Positions 22,701 to 34,283 of a stretch of DNA of 35,165 nucleotides are shown here, in pieces. This DNA is from Elysia marginata (taxonomy: Eukaryota > Mollusca > Gastropoda > Plakobranchidae). Made by a program: the position numbers and the translations under genes. The DNA lies in contig BMAT01009804.1 in NCBI GenBank assembly GCA_019649035.1, forward strand, positions 277,762 to 312,926, written 5' to 3'. The notes below the pieces were generated by a model. That model was not told the origin of the DNA. It ran no database searches and saw only the letters and a list, made by a program, of their open reading frames with translations. Every line of letters begins with the position of its first letter. Position 1 is the stretch's first letter.

Positions 22701-25700
22701 GGAAAAAACGTTTGAGCGTAAATAAGATAGTTTCACAGGAGTGCAATGTTTCCAATTTTTACACAGGCATGTTTCTTTAAATTTTATTAGCATGAAAAGT
22801 TAAGTATTTTAAAAACACGGGTGTTTCAAGTTAAAAATAGAAAAAAAAAAAACACCTTCAGAGTTAAGTTTCATGCAGGATTTATATGTGTACAGCTTCA
22901 GATTTGTAACATTAGAAATAAATAGATGTACTGATGTAGATTACAACCAGACACAGTTGTCTTGCTGCCAGTCTAAATAAGTCTGAGGTCACAAATTTCT
23001 TACATTACAATTACAGTACCGGGTACAATTAGTTATACAATATGTTTTTATAGTGGGCAAGGCAATGTTCTGAGGTCGCATTTTCAAAAGTTACAAATTG
23101 TCCAAACTTTTTGTAAAGATATTACTTATGGGGACTTAAGTTGATTTAAGATTTCTGACAAATAGTGCAACTGAGTCTGATGTGGACAATTCTCATTGGA
23201 GAAAAGGCCCTCTTATTAAGTGCCCAATGCCCATCTTAAACTTGATTTTTTAATGTTTATGAATTGTCAAAGAGTCACAATGATAAAATATGTGTAAGTG
23301 GTGGTAAAACTAAAAGAAACTTTTAAAGAGGAACTGAAGCCTGGGAGTTAAAAATAAAACTGAAGAATAAGAGTGCATTGGACGTGGAATCCAACAACCT
23401 TTGACTCTAACATGGCATTCAGTGAACTGAAATAAAGCTGATTTTATTAACTTCTTGAACAATCTCGTCTTAAACCCAGCTTGTGTAAGTTTTACCGAAC
23501 TGGAAGTGAAACTGAAACTAATGTTGCATATTTTCTTAGCCTACTTTTCTGGTAAAGTTTGTCCAATCTTCAGGGATACAGCTAGTAGTAGTAGTAGTAA
23601 AGTATCACTATCAGTGAGAGACAGAGAGATTACATCACATTTTAAAGGAAGAAGGACAGAAGCTTGCTGCACTATTTTGAAATAGGTTCTAGAAAGTGAA
23701 GAGTTTTCTCATTTTATCTAAATGTAGACTACTAAATGGGTTACTCGAAAAAAAGTCTTTGCTCTCAACAAATCTTGGCTTAACGAATTTTTAATTTATC
23801 CAGAGAAGTTCATTGTGTTTCATGTCATCTGTAGGCTCCCTACATTTTTTTTCTGTCCTATGTCACCAAATTTTTTTAATGCTTGCAAGCTCAGAAAAAC
23901 GTATTGTCCCAAATGTAAATCTTAATGTCTGAGAGTGATTATTTTCAACATCGGACATACGTGTATTTAGACTGGTTTGCAAGGCTTACAGTTACAGGAT
24001 ATAGGACAAGAAAAATAAAGGACACTGGAAAGTAGAGTGGAATATGAATATTTGTCACAAAATCAAGACCTTATGACCTAAAAAAATTTGCTACTGCTAG
24101 GGTTTCCTCTAATATTACAAAAACATATTATAAGTAAAGTGGGATCGCTGGGTGTACCAAACAGAATGGTCTTTAAGCAAAATTCCTAGAAGTGGAAGGA
24201 CTTTAAGTGATTGCTCTGTTTCTGTCTTGATTCAAACAAAGTAAAATTGCCTATTTTGAGAATTATTGTTGCAATTTTTTTTCTCTGAAAATGAAGAAAA
24301 GAAAACTTCAAGATCATAACATTAACAACATTATAAGAATTCTAGAGCCTACACATGTGCACGTGCAGTAAACTCAGTATATTTTTAGGAAAAACTCTTG
24401 GTCATTTTTTTTTCAAGTACAAGTGCTCATGTTCCATGTATAACCGAGCCAAGGTTGTAAGAGGATTTTGGGAAGGAAAGTGTTGCCACATTAAATTGTA
24501 TCTATAGGCTACAACTGTTCTAATTTTCTATGGCGCAGTCAGCTGGGTAATGAATGTGGTCCTTATACATGTAGGTATACTATGATCCTCTAGGATACAC
24601 TCATCGAGTCATAGAGTTCAGGTGTGAGAAATCAAATACTGTAGTGTCTTTCCCTTACACAAAGTGTAACTCACTAACTGTAAACAGGCTTAAGATGTTT
24701 GTAGCATTGACGCCTGGGGTTTTGTCAATCTTCGGTGTTTATCAATCTTATCATCTTGTTTTAATACTGTCTGATCTCCTCATCAACTGGTTTGGGCCCT
24801 TGTGGTTACCAAAATGAATCTTAGTTATATATAGCTCAAGTGCCAAGAGAAAACGTGGGTTTTTGAAATCTCACTTCTTGCTAATAATTCTCGTTACTTC
24901 ATTGGTCATTTAAGTATGGCCAAGGGCTACATCAAACTTTTGCACCTTGACTCATATTTTGTGGCATTTACACATTTGTACGTAGGCCTACTCATTAAAT
25001 CATGCATGGACATGTACGGTATCTTCGTAACTGTAGGCCCCTAAAGCAAGGTCTGTTTAAAATTGAAGTTATGTACGCCAAAAAACCTTATGGCAAGTAC
25101 ATGCAGTTTGATAAGAACACACATTTTCTATCTTAAGTATTTGGCGTTGGTACACAGCTCATGACTTCCTCTAACTCTAAGAACAATGATAAATTTTTTT
25201 ATCTTTAGAATTAACACAACAAATACTTTTTATTTACAGAACAGAATGGACTCTTATATATTGCTGTGTAGTATTAATGAAAGGCTTCAATTTAGTACAA
25301 AACAATACACGTAGTTAAGTAGTGGAAGACAAAGACTTATCGAATGGTGGTTGAAGTTGAACACATTGAACGTATGCGGATCAAGTTCGCGTTAATTTTC
25401 TTCCCTCTTCAATGACCAATTTTTTACTCTTGGTCTAGACTGAAAAGAGTGATTCACACAATGACAAAGGGGTTTTAATGGAATGAAAAAAAAACAACAT
25501 GGCTATCTATGGATTACCGATTAGATCGACAAGATAGAAAGAATGACTCGACATTTTCAAGAAACATGTATACCAGGACATATCAATGGGCACGTGAGAA
25601 GCAAGAGGGAAAGGGAGAGGCAGCGGTGGATAGAAGCAGAGTTTGACGCAAATAGCAGAGGAAATGATACATGTAACTATTACTGTATTAGATCGACAAA

Positions 25701-25969
25701 ATTAATATGTTATTAAAAGTGGAAAAATGTTAAGACAAAATACATGTATTTCAATTTGATTACACTGGTGATTTAAAAGGACATCAAACTCTAAGAAGTT
25801 TGTATTAATGCCTCTCTTTATTTTTTCGCGACACAGTCGAATTCTTTACGTTCTTTGATACACAATAAAATGGACAGCATTGTACATCATACATGTGGTC
25901 AAATTGCATTGCGGTTATGTAACGGCCAGTGTTTTGTTCTCTGCAGTTTGGTGTTCTTGGGGTAAACCT

Positions 25970-26256
25970 GTGATCTTGTCAAGACCCATCTGTAACCTTG
26001 TCGGGGTGGGTTTTGACCTTGTGAAAGTCATTCATTCTTGATTTGGTGAAACTGAAAGTCAGTCCTTGATATTGTGAGGGTCAAAATTTGATGTAGTCGG
26101 GGGAACAATAATGAGGGCCGGTCTTTGATCTATCAAGTGTGAGTATTTGATCTTCGTCGGGCCAATATACATGTACATACATAATATGTATATATTGTCA
26201 TACCGGTACCCAATCTTTGTTATGGTTAGGGTCAGCATTTGATCTGTGATCTGTGG
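25970..26256 (+). repeat. Degenerate minisatellite, ~22-bp unit
   Basis: Units related to TTGATCTTGTGAGGGTCAGT recur about ten times: TGATCTTGTCAAGACCC, TAACCTTGTCGGGGTGGG, TGACCTTGTGAAAGTCA, TTGATATTGTGAGGGTCA, TTGATGTAGTCGGGGG, TTGATCTATCAAGTGTGA, TTGATCTTCGTCGGGCC and TTGATCTGTGATCTGTGG. They are broken by short insertions, including an AT-rich ATACATGTAC piece near 26166-26200. Confidence 0.65.
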
Positions 26257-26449
26257 TAAAAAAGGCAGCTGCTGGTATCCAAAATTTGAAAAATTCTGAA
26301 CTGTAAACAATGTTCATTCAAGGTCATATCCTATCACATCTGCTGTTAGTTTCTACAGGCCATTTCATAGTTTGATAATTAATACAGATAAAGATCAAAT
26401 TTAAAAGATCATGATCTTGGCATCGCACAGTTGAAATAAAACGAAAAAG

Positions 26450-26588
26450 CTACATTGTTGGGGTTAAAGGTGACTTCCTGTCCTCGTCGCTGTCAGGGTC
26501 ATCTAATTGCGCTTTGTTTAAGAGATGGAAGCCACGGGAAGGCCGCCGTCGAGAATAATCGGAGAACGCCTCTCCAGACAGGATTGCC
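26450..26588 (-). CDS. LRR gene, terminal coding exon
   Basis: The acceptor is TTCCCCAG. One base completes the split Arg codon, then 45 codons run to the stop TAG at 26452-26450. It encodes AILSGEAFSDYSRRRPSRGF and then a polar, acidic tail with DDPDSDED. The open frame continues upstream of 26588, but that part is intron. Confidence 0.83.
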
Positions 26589-29500
26589 CTGGGGAAGCAA
26601 ACAAAGTTGATTACTAATAGTAATAATACTATCGTTGGGTATTCCAAAGCAATACTTTTAGTTTTAATAGTAATTAGACTCTTTAAAAGCATTTTTCTAA
26701 AAAGAACTTTGGATTCTGAGCAATGAATAGATGCTGATTTAAATTTCGGGTCATTTGATTCTTGGTAAAACACCAATCTTTTCCACCTTTCCTCTTGCCT
26801 ACATCGTGGCAGATTGCGCACCCATTGTGTAGCGCCACAGGAAAAAAAAACACTGCAACGTAAATGAACGCAGCATTTTGATACGCAGTTCCTCACGAAT
26901 AACAATTATCTCAATAAAATGTATCTTTTAGCGTAGATGCAGGTTTGCCTCTTTCGACACCAAATTCATCATACCAGTAGCTTAAATTTGTAAAAACAAA
27001 AAAAAAATGCTTTGAAAAAGAAGGAAAAGTCTAAAGCCATAAGTTCTTTCCTTTTTACTTACCTTTTCGTCTTAAGTAGTTAAGGAACAGACTTATTTTT
27101 TCAGGTGGTTAGATCAGTAGCAAAGTTAAATTTCATTGATGTTATTGTTAAATATGGAAACGGCGCCTTTGACACTATAAGGGATGTTTTACGTGTTTTT
27201 GTTTTTCAAATTTAAATGAATTTTAAAACACATAATTATGGTTTTATAAATCTACAAAAATATAGTTGTTTCCTGGCTAAAACTGTAATAAAAGTAAAAA
27301 CATTTGGATTGAGACTTTGGCCCCCGTAGGCAAACCCAGTAGGCCTACTGTATTTTACACGTTACGTTTACGAAAATTTGATTTATCAATAAAAACTAAA
27401 AAAGTTATGATGATTGACAACTTATTTTTATCCTAAAGGCCAACCTGTAGTTTATTATGTTTAAACTATAGGCTAAATTTGTCATGGTTCTGTTAATTGT
27501 GGCTTAGTCTTAGTCTACCTGGGACAACATTAATATAACTTTATCTAATTTAAATGGAGCCATTTCTTGTGCATCATCTGGTTCAAAAAATTATTTTAAA
27601 AATCCGGCCAATATTTGTTTTCTAAACTATTGATTCATGTGCCCTAGCTTAAACACTATCAAGCACAATCAAAATTAAAAATAAAAATGGAATGTTGAGC
27701 ACTATGGCGTCTTTTTAACATGCTACAGTATCTATGTACATGTACACAAGCTTTTTTTTTTGGTTGCCCCCCCCCAAAAAAAAAACCTTTAGGTTTTTTT
27801 AAAATAAATTCAGAGGGTATAAAGTTTGAAGAGAAGAGAAAATAATCGGTGAATTGAGCTATAGAGAGCGACAGAGAGATAAGCATAATAATTATGTTGA
27901 ATTGACAGACAGTAGCTGAAAAACTCATTTAATTAAAGAGGCCTACGATTTGAGCGGTCCTCTTTCAGTGTTTCACACTTCTTCAATTTTCTTGTTCAAA
28001 ACATTTTTTTCTCATATGATATAGTCATACCTGGTAGGCCCTCTCAATAAAATGACCTCTTCAAATGTTACACGAATTGATGTAAGTCAGTTCACGTGGG
28101 GGAAAAGTTCCATTTCTTGTAACTCTTATCACTGAGAATAATGATCATGTTTTACCGTGGTTGTTCAGATACAATGAGATCTTGCTTGAGTAGAACACCT
28201 TTAATCCAAAAAATTCAGTGGGATTCAATTTTCACCTAGGTGTAGGCATATTTTGATTTCAATTCATAAACTATTACTAAACTTAATTTACTTTTAAAGT
28301 TACCTGTAGTCAATGTGGCCCTGGTGTGTGCAATCCATGTTTTCCAATAGTATGTCCATAAACCTCTGCCGAGAAGCAAATAAAAGAAATGTATAAAAAA
28401 CTATAATAGTACCGGTATTTAATAAATCTTGACAAAGTAATAAAGTTGGTATCCTCTAGTTGAAGCTGAAAAAAAAGTACCGGGTAATGCAGTTTCATCT
28501 TCATTTTTATTAAAAAGGAATTAATGCTGGAGCAAGCCATGGAGACAGAAAATGTAAATGTTGTTTAGCGTTAACGCACTGTCTACATTATTTACCGTAC
28601 TGATTGAGCGAAACAGCTCAACGGTACAAAGGAATGTTTAGAGTTTTTGTAAAGTTACATTTTCAACAAAATGATGATAACTTGGAGAGACAAAAATACA
28701 GTGGGGTTGGCGAAGTTACGACAATCGAGTTCATTTCGGAAGGTTTTTTTTTATCTACCATACTTCTCACACCATAGTGGTAGACATTATTGTGTGTGTG
28801 TAGAGAGAGAGGGGGGGGGAGAGACAGAGAGAACCCTGGCACCGGGTCAACTAAAATAGTTTAAAAATCACTTGATGTAAAAACTTTACGTTCAGTCCAA
28901 AGGGAAAAGTACATAAACCTTTTAAAACCAGTTAAAATTACCTAACTATCACCACTAATGGTAGACGCCCGTCTTTCGGTCAGAGAGGTCTTGGGTTTGA
29001 ACTCGGCGTTTGGCAGGTTGACGTCTAGTGTTCGAGATAGGCTATTGACACACGTTCCTCCACCTCACTCATGCGTTAAAGGAGTTCCCGATTATAAGCA
29101 GTGAAAGATCTTGTTCATTATGCTAGAGTGATATGAGGTAATTTGGTAGGTAATGGCCTGTCGGGGAACCCATGTAATACATCTAAAATCTTCCAGTCGA
29201 AAAAAAAAATCCACTTTATTTTAGTTAGTTAAAGTGTCAGGACTGGCGCAGACACCGACAATCAGGGATTTCCAAGCCTCTCTGTCTTCAGTCCGTCGGA
29301 AATAGTCCAGCTTAGAGTTAGACAGGCTCTTGCTCGATGTGTTGATGAAGCGGGAGAGACCGTACATGAAAATATGTCGTTGTCGATCGCGAGCGCGTCT
29401 TCCTTCCTTTTTCTCGTGCAGCATTAGTTTTTCCAGACCGTCGTGTTTATTTATATGGCCGATTTACTTTACATAAATTTAATATTTATAAAGTAAATAT

Positions 29501-32500
29501 GTTGTATACGCGTGCATCGTAAATACAATATATACACGTGCATCGTTAGCAGCAGCATGCTTTATTGAATATGTAGCAGAGAGAGCTTTGTTTTCCATCC
29601 TAAGCTTCAACTGTGTGTATTATGGACACCTAAAGTTTCTTTAAATTCGACTTGATTAAATACGGAACTGTAAAAACTCCTGAATAAAATTGACTTTCGG
29701 TTAGATCTACTCGAAAACAACCCAAAAAGGGCATGAGAAGAGAACAGAGAACGTACATTGGTCAGATTGAGTCCCGCTGCACGGAGACACAGTTTCACGT
29801 CATCGACCTGCACTTGGCCAGTCTTGTCCTCATCATGTTGGCTCAACAAGTCCCGTAACTCCTGCCACTTCCGCGAGCGGAATTCATTGAACAGACGCGT
29901 CACGTTTGATATCGCCTGGGCATGAGGCAGAGAGTTATTTTAATTAAGCAAGAAATTAAAAGAAATCAGTTCGACTATGATGGTTATAGAGGCGATTGCA
30001 ATGTCGTTATTTGTGACCTAGATTTTCTGCTGCAAAAGATACGCTATCTAATTGAAAAAATACACACACACGCACTTGGGAATAAAGTTTACGCCAGGTG
30101 CGTTTGGGGGGCAACTTCGAGAATATGTTATAAAACTGGTTGAGATTGAGAGATTTTAGATAATCAGCAATAAAATACACGTTAAAACGGATGAAACAAT
30201 GCCTGCCTCTATTATGGTCCGACCCTTCCATTTTATAAATTAGTAGCTTCAGCACCCACCGCCTTAACAATCAAAGGAAAATAAATCTTTAACCATAGAC
30301 CTTATGTACTATTCAAACACTGAGTATGAGTAAGACCTACAAGAAAATTCACAATTTAATTTTGTGGGAGTGGGGCTTTATGGAGATCAGAGTTCAAATC
30401 TCCATGACCTTTGACCGATGACCTCACCGTCGTCCTGTCATGTCCGTGGAGTCCGCCATGCATGACAATCATGCCCGTCTTCTGTTCCAATTGTTGTATA
30501 CTGGCTACACTAGCTTTGGACAGACCGATCTCCTGATGACAAGCAAAGACAAACACACGTTAGTACTGGCTGGGTAATGGTGGATACATTAGAAATAACA
30601 CATCCAGTATCAGGGTTACAAGTTTCACTGTGAGGCAATGTTACATAATGTACATGTTGCCTAAAATTAATAAATTCATTGTATGACTTAACTTCTACGT
30701 GTTCTGTGAAATGAGACACATTTTTTATCCTTAGACAGCGAAATTTACATAGAGTATATTGTTCAACTAGAGATTTCAAATTTCAATGTCCAAATTTGGG
30801 TCATTGAGAATCTACAGATTAAGTGACTGAGTAAAAAATAGAGCCCCTTACTAATGTCTCAGGCCTATATTTGGCATGCATTCAATGTTAAGACTGCCTC
30901 AGCTCTAAACGAGGCGATCTAAATAAACGGCCAGACAGCCTGTATATACTCTATCATAAATTATTCCGTAAATGTTACAGATGGCAGATATTGAACCGAC
31001 TGCATAATAAGATGGTGAAGGTAAAAACAATGTGGCTGCTTGCACTATATAAATTATTTCATGAGAGATTTAACCTCGTGACCACCTCACCTCCAATCCT
31101 AAGCACCTAATTGTGGAGTGACCAGTGACAGCCTTTAGGATACTCTCCACACCAAGTTCTCCCAAAGGATTCATATTGAGCTGGAAAAATTCAACAAACA
31201 ATCTATAAGCCCCATAAGTTCTAAAAGCCTAAACGCTTGGTTACCGTTTCATGGAATTTACCTTTCATCAACGTTTTATGAAACAGTGCACATAAAACGT
31301 GAAGTTTTGATAAAGCATGTGGTACATAGACAATAAGCTATTGTGTAAATTTTCTGTATAATATAGTTTCGTCCCAAGATAAGGTAATTATAATTATATT
31401 TTGACTGTCGACGACGCTATTTTGAAAACCTCCGCTATTTTTTCGACAAGTCCAAACTTGTCTATGTCCAAGCTATTTCTAGATAATCTGTAACAACACG
31501 AAATTCAATAAAATGTGTAAATATATTTAGTTTGATCCAACTCTACACGTAAAAATATGATTTTATGACATCTGCATATAGATAGATCTAGTGTCGATGC
31601 ATAAAAAAAATCTTCATGGTTTTTATTTTTATTTTGTTGGAAACTCGTCACAAGATAAAGCTACATGTGACAAACTATCTCTACTGCTGGTAACACCTAG
31701 TCTTACTATTAAAGTTTCTAGACTTTTGTTTTTCTTGACTCCCGGGGCCAGTTTCTGGGCAGCCTTCCAGTCGAGTCGATTGTTTCTGGGAAAGGGAGAG
31801 CAAAAAGTAGGCTCACATTTTGCTTAACACAGAGGAGTCAATAGGTGGCTGAAAGCATTGGATCGTTATGTTAGTTTAAAAATTATAAGAATTACTTACA
31901 AGTCAGGCACAGATGTTTGCGAGGAATGGTTTGGTTATAAGATGCTACGTAGACAATATTTCCCTGAGATTTTACACTCCACCAAAGCATTCTGAAGGTC
32001 AATAATAAAATGACCTACAACCTAAGTTAGTTTTTGAGTCATTAGTTGCAGTTATTAATCAGTGGTCCGTTAAGCCGTTTTTTACTTGTATTGTACCCAA
32101 AAGCTCAGAGAACACCCAAGTACATGTAATACAAATTCAATCCATGCCATGTGTGACGATGTCTTTTATAACAGGAGGAGAGGGGGGGGGGCGTTTAACA
32201 GAAACGGAGGTGTATTAGGTTATAAAGCACGTACGTGAGGTCAAGGACCTTGAGGGTTGTATTGACCGGAAGGCTCCTCGCTAAGGCCGTAGCGCCCTCT
32301 ATACCGAATCCATTCCAGCTAACGTCAAGGACTTCCAGTGTTGTGTTCAGCTTAAGAGAAACAAGGAAGCCGAAACAGGTATTAGAAAACTGATCCCATC
32401 TGAGACATTACACTGTACTACCAAGCCTTATTCTTAAAATACCCCAGCCAGGCTATTATTTGCTGGAAAAGCTCGCCATCCAGTTTGTAAGTTAATACCT

Positions 32501-34283
32501 TTAATTCATAGCAGCAAATCAATTCATGGTTCCCCAAAAATGAAAAACTGTTCTGAATCATTTGAAAACCAGCCATTTTGCTGTAAGCAATTTCTCATTA
32601 AATACGATATCTTTACACTTTTTTGCAAGTGTGGACGAGGCGAGCACGAGTGACAACAAAAATGGCTAAAAAATAATACATGTGATAACGAAGCTTACTT
32701 AAACTGAACTCAATACCTTTCCATTTAGACCCGTGCAATGTAGTAAAAGGCCGTCTTCATTCCAGCAAAAAAAAAGAACAATCTGAGGCTTAACTTATTT
32801 TGCATTCATATGAATAACATGCGAAGTGATTAAAACTGAAGGATCTCTATTTAAGGCAAGACTAAATGATGTAAGTCATAACAACAAAGTTGGTAATAAT
32901 TTTTTACTTTCCCTTGCAATTGAAGAAAAAAATGGATGTCAATAAAGCAAGCCTATTTGCTTCTAATTCTATTGAGGCGTGTCTAGATATATAGGGGATG
33001 AGATTATAAGTAAAATAAGAGCCACAGCCCTTCTCTGCAGTTCGATAAGCAAAAGTGCAAAAGTGATTATTCTAATCTAGACCTAGATAGTTTTTAAATA
33101 GGTTATTACTTTTTTAAAAAACGCATGTCGCGTAGAAGATTGTATTCAAGAGGTATCGGGCGATCCCATTTTTAAAATACAACAATCGTTTTAGAATATT
33201 TCCAAAGAGATCGGTATGAGCTTAATTTGTTTAGATGGTTATACATATACCTTATTGGAATTGACTCCAGGAAATTCCAACCACCATAGGTTCGTTGAAA
33301 TCTCATTCGCTATTTACGAGACAACCAGCCCTGTCTCATCCCAAAATGGTTCAATAGAAGAATAGGTATAACTTATCTCAAACAATGAGCCTACCCATAA
33401 AAAAATTGAGATAAGAAAAGCCGCCCTACCCTCAGTGAATTTGCTATGGCTGATGCTCCATCTTTGCGGAGACAGTTCCAACTGAGATCGAGCTCCATCA
33501 ACCCCTCGTTAGCACCCTGGAGGGCAGCAGTGGCGATGGGAAAGGAGTGTAGAACAAAATTGAATGTAAAACAAGTTTCACATACGTTAGACGAGTAGGG
33601 CCTATAACTGGTGTCAATAATCAGGAACGAGTCATTTGAAAAGCATTATTGTATACATATACTAATAGTTGGGTACTTAATCCTCTTGTCCCATATCTAG
33701 ATTTTTCTAATAATTGCTATTCTTACAATACATTTATTGAAACTGATTTTAATTTCAAATCCGCGCCATTTCCATTTCTGTCTTAATCCCCAATCTCTAA
33801 TTTTCGCAATTTTTTTCTTTGTGTCCTTTTGGTGTATATATATCTTTCTACCCCCCCCCCCCAACTTTCCCTAGTTTTTATCTCTTTCTCGTATGTTTGA
33901 TTTTTCTCCAATCCAAACTTTAGGAAGAAAGCAGGGTGAAGAAGTTTTGTAGATAGGACAAGATTATAAGAGGAACAAAATGATAAAAAAAAGTAAGAGC
34001 ATTTAGAGAAAGACAGAAAGGCTGGGAGATGAATGACAAAAATACATGCAGAGGAACGAGGGAAAAGGAAAACGTTATAGAGGAAGGACGAGAATATGTG
34101 GATAAGAAATATAAAAATAATAGAGGAGACGGAGGAAACGAGAAATACGCACCAAAGCTCCTCCTAGATGTATTCCTCCTAGCACAGAAAACTCGTTGTG
34201 ACTCAAATCAAGGGAGACTAGCGACATATTGTTTTTGAACGGCTGGATGAAGGAGTAAGCGTCTTTGTCTGTCAGTTGATTGC
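26450..34283 (-). CDS. LRRC74A/B-like: LRRC74-like leucine-rich-repeat protein with C-terminal EF-hand pair, 3' part (join of nine exons)
   Basis: Complement join, in transcript order: 34283-34153, 33516-33430, 32350-32235, 31785-31707, 31180-31091, 30532-30428, 29915-29757, 28365-28304, 26588-26450. This gives 321 residues with every junction in phase and GT/AG ends. After one partial repeat come six consecutive leucine-rich repeats of exactly 28 residues (SLVSLDLSHN, GLMELDLSWN, TLEVLDVSWN, TLKVLDLTNN, SLETLILNMN, TIRCLGLEEI), the length of the ribonuclease-inhibitor class. These are followed by a GMIVMHGGLHG cap, an EF-hand loop DEDKTGQVQVDD and a degenerate second loop DCTHQGHIDYRA, then a short polar tail. 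This order matches LRRC74A/B-type proteins, whose function is poorly known. The N-terminus lies beyond the right edge. No signal peptide or membrane segment is seen in this part. Confidence 0.85.
26589..28303 (-). other. Last intron of the LRR gene
   Basis: 1,715 bp, AT-rich. It contains a homopolymer patch T10 / C9 / A9 at 27752-27784 and an AGTAGGCCTACT palindrome near 27331-27342. No exon-like or mobile-element signal was recognised. Confidence 0.6.
28304..28365 (-). CDS. LRR gene, 62-bp exon (EF-hand 2)
   Basis: The acceptor is CTCGGCAG and the donor is ACAG|GTAACT. It starts at phase 0 and ends with two bases of an Arg codon. It encodes RFMDILLENMDCTHQGHIDY. The loop lacks the acidic residue at position 12, so this second hand is probably structural. 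Confidence 0.82.
28950..29209 (+). mobile_element. tRNA-derived SINE candidate
   Basis: The 5' part looks like a tRNA gene head. ACTAATGGTAGACGCCC (about 28953-28970) is A-box-like. An anticodon-arm-like CCGTCTTTCGG follows, then GGTCTTGGGTTTGAACTC (28987-29004), containing a B-box close to GGTTCGANTCC. About 200 bp of unrelated body follows, ending in A10 at 29200-29209. The tRNA arms are imperfect, so this is not a working tRNA gene. The pattern fits a Pol III SINE inserted antisense to the LRR gene. The family was not identified. Confidence 0.6.
29215..29462 (-). mobile_element. LINE fragment: C-terminal tail of a reverse-transcriptase ORF
   Basis: One open minus-strand frame reads GHINKHDGLEKLMLHEKKEG, then RRARDRQRHIFMYGLSRF, then TEDREAWKSLIVGVC, and ends at a stop near 29230. 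The order GHI-xx-GLEKL, EGxRARxRQR, AEDRxxW-x-LI is the usual C-terminal end of APE-type LINE reverse transcriptases. Upstream RT motifs are absent, so this is a short fragment. It may belong to the same family as the element at the left edge. Confidence 0.78.
29757..29915 (-). CDS. LRR gene, EF-hand 1 exon
   Basis: The acceptor is CATGCCCAG and the donor is AAT|GTACGT; phase 0. It encodes an amphipathic helix (VTRLFNEFRSRKWQELRDLL), the loop DEDKTGQVQVDD and a second helix KLCLRAAGLNLTN. Loop positions 1, 3, 5, 6, 8 and 12 carry D, D, T, G, V and D. This fits calcium binding, although Asp rather than Glu at position 12 can lower affinity or favour Mg2+. Confidence 0.87.
30428..30532 (-). CDS. 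LRR gene, 35-codon exon (repeat cap)
   Basis: The acceptor is GTCATCAG and the donor is ACG|GTGAGG; phase 0. It encodes EIGLSKASVASIQQLEQKTG, the last repeat, then MIVMHGGLHGHDRTT, a cap-like strand and Gly turn that follows the repeats in LRRC74-type proteins. Confidence 0.87.
31091..31180 (-). CDS. LRR gene, 30-codon exon
   Basis: The acceptor is TTTTTCCAG and the donor is GAG|GTGAGG; phase 0 on both sides. It encodes LNMNPLGELGVESILKAV and TGHSTIRCLGLE. Confidence 0.88.
31707..31785 (-). CDS. LRR gene, small 79-bp exon
   Basis: This exon was found by searching for the repeat missing between its neighbours. The acceptor is TTTCCCAG and the donor is ATA|GTAAGA. One base completes the split Thr codon, then NNRLDWKAAQKLAPGVKKNK and SLETLI follow. 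It restores both reading phase and the 28-residue repeat period, which strongly supports it. Confidence 0.87.
32235..32350 (-). CDS. LRR gene, 116-bp exon
   Basis: The acceptor is CTCTTAAG and the donor is CTCAC|GTACGT, ending with two bases of a Thr codon. It encodes LNTTLEVLDVSWNGFGIEG and ATALARSLPVNTTLKVLDL. The phrase LDxSWNGFGxEGAxAL is typical of the LRRC74-type repeat. Confidence 0.88.
33430..33516 (-). CDS. LRR gene, 29-codon exon
   Basis: The acceptor is CCCTCCAG and the donor is AGG|GTAGGG; both sides are phase 0. It encodes GANEGLMELDLSWNCLRK and DGASAIANSLR, one leucine-rich-repeat unit. Confidence 0.87.
33851..33862 (+). repeat. C12 homopolymer in LRR-gene intron
   Basis: A run of 12 C. 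Similar C/G runs of 9-11 occur at 1-11, 27767-27775, 28811-28819 and 32184-32192. Confidence 0.9.
34153..34283 (-). CDS. LRR gene, first visible exon
   Basis: The acceptor is ATACAG and the donor is TTTG|GTGCGT. It starts with two bases of a split codon, so an upstream exon is required. It encodes NQLTDKDAYSFIQPFKNN (end of one repeat) and then MSLVSLDLSHNEF...GGIHLGGAL (start of the next). Confidence 0.85.

Larger units (their letters stand above)
20861..26449. other. Gap between convergent genes
   Basis: No coding segment that resembles a known family was seen on either strand. The region contains a MITE candidate (21515-21655), a diverged repeat field (about 22190-22700, with a related piece near 23870-23910), a short AGT run (23583-23600) and a 22-bp-unit minisatellite (25970-26256). 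The minus strand has AATAAA at 25817-25822, a candidate poly(A) signal for the LRR gene. The rest looks like AT-rich unique sequence. Confidence 0.55.
28366..29756 (-). other. Intron between the two EF-hand exons of the LRR gene
   Basis: 1,391 bp. It holds a compound simple repeat at 28791-28832 ((TG)n, (AG)n, G9, AGAGACAGAG), a tRNA-derived SINE candidate (about 28950-29209) and a LINE reverse-transcriptase tail fragment (about 29215-29462). Confidence 0.7.

Noticed and set aside
23455-23685. 76-codon plus-strand ORF, and the 68-codon ORF at 20673-20879
   Set aside because: No family resemblance, no splice partners, and lengths expected by chance. The first includes a simple AGT run.
25530-25660. 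Possible LINE tail (GHINGHVRSKRERERQRWIEA-like frame)
   Set aside because: Only a few basic residues resemble LINE RT tails and the flanks do not continue the pattern, so it is too weak to call.
26589-26905. Upstream part of the minus-strand open frame containing the LRR terminal exon
   Set aside because: The acceptor at 26589-26590 and the phase match with exon 28304-28365 place the boundary at 26588.
28950-29020. Functional tRNA gene
   Set aside because: The A- and B-boxes are recognisable but the acceptor and D arms do not pair properly, and a SINE-like body with poly(A) follows.
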